Of a stretch of 64,000 nucleotides of DNA, positions 58,148-64,000 are shown in pieces. Both the position numbers and the translations under genes were made by a program. This DNA comes from Chaetomium olivaceum (taxonomy: Eukaryota; Ascomycota; Sordariomycetes; Sordariales; Chaetomiaceae), in assembly GCA_039881045.1 (NCBI GenBank), contig JAYWVB010000022.1, positions 372,001 through 436,000 on the forward strand. The letters run 5' to 3'. Positions within the stretch are counted from its first letter, which is position 1, and each line of letters starts with the position of its first letter. The notes under the pieces were generated by a model that was not told the DNA's origin, did no database searches, and saw only the letters and a program-made list of their open reading frames with translations.

Positions 58148-59395
58148 GGTGTTTGCTTGGTGTGCGCGCTTTTTGCGCTTGAAAATGTCGAGGGTTGCCT
58201 GTGCTAAGGGTGCAATGATGTAATAGGTTATCTCTATTTTCTACTCGGGTTAAGGAGTCCGAGGTTTATGGTCAAGGGGGTTGAGCAAGTACGCAGTCGT
58301 CATCTGCGTCAGATGGAGATGAGGCTGAATTTACAAAGGAGAGAGACAAGATGGATGGCTCGAGGCAACAAAGGGATGATTGTCACTACAGATTAATCCG
58401 ATGAGAACCTCGATGGCCAAACCTTCATGCAGGTCATGCAGGTAAGTGTGTTAACGGCTTTCACATTTTGCCCAGTGCCCGGGGTTTCCGCCTTCGAAAC
58501 GGGCCAACCCTTGCACTTTCCAATGGTCGCTCAGTTTTCGGCCTGCGGGACAGAGGGCCGCAGGCTTTCTCGAAACGACCTAGACATATTGTCAGACCAG
58601 GGGGCCGCCAGAAACTAGGCTTTTTACCCAGATGCCCGACCAAGCCACAAAGGTTGGTTGTGTTGGTTACGTGGTTACCTACGAGGGCAAAGGACTCGAA
58701 TGTGCTCTGGTTTGCTTTTGAGTGGCGTTGCCCACCAAGTGTCACCCCCGCGCTGGAGCAGGGTGTGGTCAGCCCTGCAAGCACACCTCGAGTCAAAAGG
58801 CAGTGATTGGCAATCTGTCGTGACTGTGCATCCATCAGCGCAGGCGGTGACCGTGGGTACGGGGGCCACGGCCACTGCGAGCAACAATTCCTAACAGTGG
58901 ACAGTGAGAACCTTGATGGCCAGCTCATGACTCCGGGCCGACCACGCGGTCAGCATCAGGTGGTTTCGAAAGGCACTGCACCTCGATTAATTGTTTACTA
59001 CCTAAGGTACTCGTACTCCTGACCTAGGTGAGGTAGGTATGTGCTGTAGCTATTCAGACCACCAACACCGGCGCGGCAAGCCACGCTCATCCGAACCCAA
59101 CCTGGGATACCATCAGAGAAAAGCACCTGCATCAGGCTGCACGTTTATCTCGACTCGTTACCGAGTTATGTAACTAGTGTATCCTCCAACCCGTGGTTTC
59201 GCGTGGGATCGGAGAAGTTCTCCGCCCCAGCAGCCCCCACAACGAAGTTCAGCGCTTGCAGGGTGGCAGGTCTTGGCTTGCATCAAATTTCCAGCTGCAG
59301 TCCGAAACAGCAACTGCCGGACCACCACTACCACAGAGCCGGCCGGGCGGAAACAACAAGAAATATACATACACATAATTGGATAGCACTCCAAC
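58148..59395. promoter_or_regulatory. Divergent spacer between the Zrt3-like gene and NUC1
   Basis: 1,248 bp holding both promoters. TACCTAAGGTA occurs at 58999-59009, followed within 30 bp by GACCTAGGTGAGGTAGGTA. The first resembles, but does not equal, the yeast zinc-responsive element ACCTTNAAGGT. Open stretches near 58461-58928 look accidental. Confidence 0.45.
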
Positions 59396-60418
59396 ATGTC
59401 CAAAGCCACTATCGCCGTCATCGCCGCCGTTAGCGCGGGCGCCGGTGCAGCGGCCACGGCGGCCATGTACTCGATGCGCAAGCCCGAACAAACCATCACT
59501 TCCACCACCACCACCGCCGCCGTAACCACCCGACCCCCGTCCGCCCCCGTTCCCGTCCCCGCCTCCCAAGTCTTCACCCCCGCGCCCCGCGCCTCCCCCG
59601 GCACCAGCAGCACTCCCAGCGGCCCCGTCGACCCCGCTGGGCTCTTCGAATACGGCTTCCCGGGCCCGACCGCCGACCTCGCAACCCGCACCGCCCTGAT
59701 CTCCTCGTACGACCGGCGCACGCGCAACCCGCACTGGGTCGCCGAGCACATCACCCCGGCTTCCCTCACCATCCGCGACGGCGACCGCAAGCACAGCGCC
59801 TTCCTCGAGGACCCGGCCATCCCGGACAAGTTCCAGGCCAAGCTGAAGGACTATTTCAAGTCGGGCTACGATCGCGGGCACCAGGTCCCCGCCGCGGACT
59901 GCAAGTGGTCGCAGGCGGCGATGAACGATACCTTTTATCTGAGCAATATGTGTCCGCAGGTCGGGGAAGGGTTTAACCGGGATTACTGGGCGCATTTTGA
60001 GGATTTCTGTCGGCGGCTGACGCAGCGGTATCCGAGTGTCAGGATTGTCACGGGCCCGCTGTATCTGCCCAAGCGGGATGTGCAGGACGGGAAGTGGTAT
60101 GTCAAGTACGAGGTGATTGGGAACCCGCCGAATGTGGCGGTGCCGACGCATTTCTACAAGGTCATTTATGCCGAGGAGCAGGCCGCGCCGGGCGGGAAGG
60201 TGGCGCTGGGGGCGTTTGTGCTGCCGAATGCGGTGATCCCGAACGAGAAGCCGCTGAGCGACTTTGAGGTGCCGCTGGAGGCGGTCGAGAGGGCGAGTGG
60301 GCTCGAGTTTGCGAACAAGCTGCCTGCTGCGAGGAGGAAGCGGCTGTGTGCCGAGACGAGCTGCTCTGTGATGGTGAAGGAGTATGCGGACCGGCAGAAG
60401 GCATTTGCGAAGAAGTAG
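59396..60418 (+). CDS. NUC1: Mitochondrial DNA/RNA non-specific endonuclease NUC1 (EndoG family)
   Basis: Single exon, 340 residues. The N terminus (MSKATIAVIAAVSAGAGAAA) is a hydrophobic mitochondrial inner-membrane targeting or anchor helix, followed by a Thr/Pro/Ser-rich linker. The beta-beta-alpha-metal nuclease domain has LFEYGFPGP, DRRTRNPHWVAEHITPASL, the active site YDRGHQVPAAD (catalytic His), then NDTFYLSNMCPQVGEGFNRD (metal-binding Asn) and VRIVTGPLYLP. Known: EndoG/Nuc1 degrades mitochondrial and, after release, nuclear DNA and RNA, and acts in mtDNA turnover, recombination and death. Complete and uninterrupted. Confidence 0.96.
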   Translation: MSKATIAVIAAVSAGAGAAATAAMYSMRKPEQTITSTTTTAAVTTRPPSAPVPVPASQVFTPAPRASPGTSSTPSGPVDPAGLFEYGFPGPTADLATRTALISSYDRRTRNPHWVAEHITPASLTIRDGDRKHSAFLEDPAIPDKFQAKLKDYFKSGYDRGHQVPAADCKWSQAAMNDTFYLSNMCPQVGEGFNRDYWAHFEDFCRRLTQRYPSVRIVTGPLYLPKRDVQDGKWYVKYEVIGNPPNVAVPTHFYKVIYAEEQAAPGGKVALGAFVLPNAVIPNEKPLSDFEVPLEAVERASGLEFANKLPAARRKRLCAETSCSVMVKEYADRQKAFAKK

Positions 60419-61184
60419 GGGCGTCCGAGTACGATCAGGGGCATATAATACCAGCATCTGCCGTAGCAGCCACATTTGGGAAGGATACAGAGCGGTTTTA
60501 GCATAGCAGAGCGGGATCTGTGCCATATCGGTGGATCGTACAATAATAGCAAAACAAGCAAGCATGCAAGCATGCAAGCACCGACTAATTGCATGGCTAG
60601 ACATCCATAGTCCTATTTTGCTACTTGCCCGTGCCATACCATCGCTCGGAAACCCATTCCGTACACAAATAACCAAACAAACAACAGCAATGTGATGCTC
60701 TCAGCTGCATTTCCACTTCCAACCCCCAATCCCGAACCGTCCCCGATTTGCGGATATCGCGAGTGAATACATAGCAAAACCCTTTACACCCCGGTTCACG
60801 GCATCTCCAAAGCCCATCTCACCCAGCGCTCGTTTCTCCTCTCCGCTTGCTAGTTCCCATGTTCGCTGCAGAAACAGGCTTCATCCCCACCTTACCATCA
60901 CCCCGTCATCGCCGCCCTGTTTCCGATATTGCATCTTTCTCTAATATCTCATACGTTCCTTCCTCCCCAGTTCTTCTTTTCCATCTTTTCCTCTTGGCTC
61001 TTCTTCCAGCCAGCCAGTGGTGTCGTCCTCTTCTCTCCTCTACCAACAGTCTCCTCACTATCATAGCCGCCCCTATCCGGAGCCGGTTTAGCGCTTGTGC
61101 TACCCCGATTTTTCCCCTTCACCAGCATTACCACCACCACGACCACCACGACCACCACGGCCACGACCAGCCCCCCTCCCGATT
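60419..61184. other. Convergent spacer between NUC1 and PFS2
   Basis: 766 bp of two 3' regions. It includes an AGCATGCA-type short repeat (60559-60580, AAGCAAGCATGCAAGCATGC) and a CCACGAC/CCACCAC run (61128-61170). No gene was seen. Confidence 0.45.
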
Positions 61185-63609
61185 CTATCTCACCCTCGTA
61201 TACTTCCCCTTACTCTGCTCCATGCGCAAACTCTCCTCCTGACTCGGCAACGGCGCCCGGCGCCTCCCACCGGGTCCATCGCCGCCCTGATCATCCCCAT
61301 ACTCCCCCTGGTCATACTGCCCATACTGCTCCCCACCACCACCACCACCACCAGTAGGAGAAGGATGAGGACCCCCAGTCCCAGGAGCGCCAAGACCAGG
61401 CAGACCACCACCACCACCACTGGGAACACCACCGCCGGCACCACCACCACCACCACCAGCCCCAGCACCGGCAGCGGCGGCCGCCGCAACCAAATGCGGC
61501 GGCGGCGGCGGGAACCCGTGCGGAAGCATCATGCCCGGCGGGGGGATCAGGCCGGGCGGTAGCATGCCGGCGGCGGCGGCGGCGGCACAATGCCGTGCTT
61601 CTTCATCATCTCGGCGATGGCGGCAAAGTCGGGCGGGTTCTTGGGGTCGACGCCCGCCATGCCCGGGATGGGCAAGGGAGGGGGCGGGGCGGTGCCTCCG
61701 CCTGGCAGGGGCAGCGGGAAGGGCGCGTGTGTTCCGGGGGGTGGTGGTGGTAATACCCCTCCCGCTCCTCCCGACATGCCTGGGATGAGGGAGGGTGGTG
61801 GGGGTGGAACGAGGCCTGGCAGGCCGGGTAGGCCGGGGATGCCGAGACCGGGGAGACCGGGGGGTTGTTGGCGGAGGGGCATTTTCTGGTCGACGAGGCC
61901 ATCCATTTCGTCTTCGAGTTCTTGTTCTTCCTCGGCTTGGCGCATGTGGCGGTGGCCGCGGCGGTCCCAGGTGCCTTGGGCCTCGGCGGCAGCCTCGCCG
62001 ATGTGGTAGCGGTCGTTGAAGTTGTCGGCCTCGCCGGGGCGCGCGCGCGCCCAGAAGCGGGTGATGCGGTCGTTGGAGCCCGACGCGAGGATGTGGCCCA
62101 GCGGGTGCCAGTCGAGCGACCAAATGGCGAAGTCGTGGGCGTGGGGGACGCGGTGGGCGGGGTAGATGGTCTGGGCCGGCGTGGAGGCCGGATCGGCGGT
62201 GTCGTAGGGCGCGATGGAGAGCGAGTGGCCCGGGGGGGTGTTGGGCTCGTCAAGGAGGTAGTGGAAGAGGGAGCCCTCGGAGCCGCCGGTGCTGAGTAGG
62301 TTAGAGTGGACTGGGTGCCACGTTAGGGTCGAGATGTCCTTCTCGTGGCCGCGGAGGAGACAGATGTCGCGCATCATGCGGAGGTCGAATACGCGGGCGG
62401 TTTGGTCCCGCGCGGATGTGGCTAGGCATTGCCCGCGGACTTTCTCGAAAACGGTTTTGGTGATGGTGTTCTTGTGACCATGGAGGGTTGTCAGGCACCG
62501 GCCTGTCCTCGGATCCCAGAGCTTGACCAGATGATCTTTGGAACCTGAGACGATAAGCCCCTTGGTGGGATGCCAGTCGCAGCTCTTTGCGTCCCAGCCA
62601 TGGCCCGTTAGTGTTGATTCCGCTGCTCCAACGGCGAAGTCGAAAATTCGTAGAGTGGAATCATCCGATGCTGTGACAAATTTGACATCGGTGGGGCTGA
62701 AAGCAAGGTCTCGAACGGGGTCTGTGTGGCCGCGGATGCTCTCGACGTTGTTGAAGTTGGGCTGCCAGTACTTGATGATCCCGTCGTGGTCCGCAGATAC
62801 TAGCCAGTCGTCGCTGTGAGAATATGCTAGGGCACGGATGGCCGAGTCGTGCGCCTGCATGATAGTTTCAAAGTTGAAGCCGGTGCCGTTCCAAAGGGTA
62901 AACTCTCCGCTGCTAGACGCCGTCAACAGCCTCCTGCCTTCGGGCGTCCACCGTACCACATTGATGGGGTGCTTGATTTTGTTAAGTGACGAGTGCAGGT
63001 GGCGGGTAGGTACCGAATCGGCCGGGCTTGTTGTCCTCGCATGAGGAGGCAGCATCTATATCTGGGCGTAAGTCGGCGTCTTTACTCGAAGACGAGGGAT
63101 ACTCACATCGACGATGTAGCTGTTACTCGGCCTCTCGAACTCGCCGGCAAATGAGCCTTTGTAACGCGGTTGGCGATTCCGCATCCAGTGGACAACGGTA
63201 GCGCCATAATCGGTGACAGGGCCTTCCGAAGATATCGTCAGTTTTTTACTGTTCATTTTGGGTTGGAGCATGTGTCGGTGGTGATGATGTGAATTTGGGA
63301 GAGGGATGGGATGGTTGTTGAATTTGAGGACCAGCCAACCCTAGTTGCTAGGTGATAAACCCAAGTGGCAGGAGGGGGAGCAAGCCCTCAAATACACGTT
63401 TCTCAAATGAAGATGACTCTCACTAGGCGGTCTCTTCCTAAACACAGTGATAATAAGTGATAGCAGATGAAGGAAATGGTGAACTCACGCCTGCCCCGGG
63501 CTCTCGGTGGTCCATCGTGTCCTCCACCCCCACCACCACCACCACCACCACCACCACCGCCGCCGAACCCAAACCCCTTGTCGCCATGATCCCGTCCTTC
63601 GTAGGCCAT
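61185..63609 (-). CDS. PFS2: Polyadenylation factor subunit Pfs2 (WDR33 family); one apparent frameshift
   Basis: Known: Pfs2 is a WD40 scaffold of the cleavage and polyadenylation factor, helping recognise the poly(A) signal. Exons 63609-63489, 63222-63107 and 63055-61185, about 702 residues corrected. Exon 1 gives MAYEGRDHGDKGFGFGG, a run of about 15 Gly, and GPPRARGR. Exon 2 gives the family motif RPVTDYGATVVHWMRNRQPR (completed across the splice). Exon 3 holds seven WD40 repeats (KHPINVVRWTPEGRRLLTAS through IWSLDWHPLGHILASGSNDR) and a Pro/Gly-rich C terminus. A one-base loss lies in the CCG run at about 61565-61585. As read, the protein stops near 61547, and correction restores a Gly-rich tail ending at 61185. 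The WD40 core is intact. The exact C-terminal end is uncertain. Confidence 0.92.
63525..63566 (-). repeat. GGT/GGC run encoding polyglycine in PFS2 exon 1
   Basis: About 14 tandem CCACCA-type codons (plus strand), read on the minus strand as polyglycine between KGFGF and HDGPPRARG. Confidence 0.9.
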
Positions 63610-64000
63610 GACGGAGCAGCAGACTAACTGGCACTTCTAGACCAGAAGTGGGCAGTTGGTGCTCTCAGTTCTATTGCATGGATCCCTGTCGCAAGCACCT
63701 CTGACTGAGTTTAATGATGACTGTTATCCTGCAGGTGATGCTATTATTAAGTGGGTCGTTGCGGAGATATTGTCCGCTGCATGAGATGGTTAGGTGATGA
63801 TGTTGTTGTTGGTAGTTATTTCGGATTTTGGTTGTTACGACAGCAACTTCCTCAATCGCGAACCGGCTCTTTGTTGGGATTGGTCTGGCCAGCCAGCCAT
63901 GAATTTCCATTCAGCAGACAGATGTGGTCCGTGCATGACAGGAGGCAACTGCACCAAAGCAACAAGGGTGCGTGACCCGGGCCGTGCAGCGTTCTCCTGA
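63610..64000. other. Right-edge region upstream of PFS2
   Basis: 391 bp containing the PFS2 promoter. Open frames reach the window edge on the plus strand (from 63794), but no family is recognisable, so I do not call a gene. Confidence 0.4.

Noticed and set aside
58461..58928. Overlapping open frames between the zinc transporter and NUC1
   Set aside because: Open on both strands, typical of GC-rich non-coding DNA, with no motif.
58999..59009. Zap1-type zinc-responsive element in the Zrt3-like promoter
   Set aside because: TACCTAAGGTA is two bases shorter than ACCTTNAAGGT, and the same motif occurs upstream of unrelated PRO3/CTK3.

Overview
The window is nuclear DNA of a filamentous ascomycete, most likely a Sordariomycete of the Sordariales type. 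The case rests on the proteins (midasin, Yta7/ATAD2-type ATPase, Snf2/Sth1 ATPase, HAT1, Swc5, Pfs2, RPA49, NUC1), on many short spliceosomal introns (about 45-70 nt, with CTAAC/CTGAC-like branch sites and GTRNGT donors), on one intron-bearing tRNA, and on GC-rich coding DNA separated by lower-GC spacers. No bacterial, plasmid, phage, CRISPR or transposon gene was seen.

Layout, left to right: the N-terminal part of an F-box protein (minus strand, running off the left edge); a ZIP9/ATX2-type metal transporter and HAT1, which diverge from a shared promoter; pyrroline-5-carboxylate reductase; CTD-kinase subunit Ctk3; mitochondrial ribosomal protein bL12m; the giant AAA protein midasin (10.9-25.8 kb); the bromodomain AAA ATPase Yta7 (26.8-32.3 kb); RNA polymerase I subunit A49; the 25-residue ribosomal protein eL41; an FHA-domain protein kinase; a peroxisomal HSDL2-like dehydrogenase diverging from a kappa-class glutathione transferase; SWR1 subunit Swc5 diverging from a 2OG-Fe(II) oxygenase; a phytanoyl-CoA-dioxygenase-like protein; WDR70; tRNA-Gly(UCC); the Snf2/Sth1 remodeller; an intron-containing tRNA-Thr(UGU); a Zrt3-like zinc transporter; the mitochondrial nuclease NUC1; and the mRNA 3'-end factor Pfs2.

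By function, much of the window serves chromatin and transcription (HAT1, Ctk3, Yta7, Swc5, WDR70, Snf2/Sth1, Pfs2, A49) or ribosome production and translation (midasin, A49, eL41, bL12m, two tRNAs). The rest is metabolism, metal transport and one signalling kinase. These are conserved single-copy housekeeping genes, and I do not read them as one dedicated system.

The most important caveat for a user is that seven otherwise intact conserved genes (HAT1, midasin, Yta7, the kappa GST, the 2OG oxygenase, Snf2/Sth1, Pfs2) each carry one or more single-base frame breaks. About fourteen are apparent one-base losses and two are apparent gains, several inside invariant motifs. Sequencing or assembly error is the best explanation. 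I annotate those genes across the breaks. I found no convincing novel system. The least conventional items are the FHA kinase, the nuclear-looking 2OG oxygenase with an extra N-terminal domain, the peroxisomal divergent gene pair, and an A49 intron whose retention would add a basic segment.
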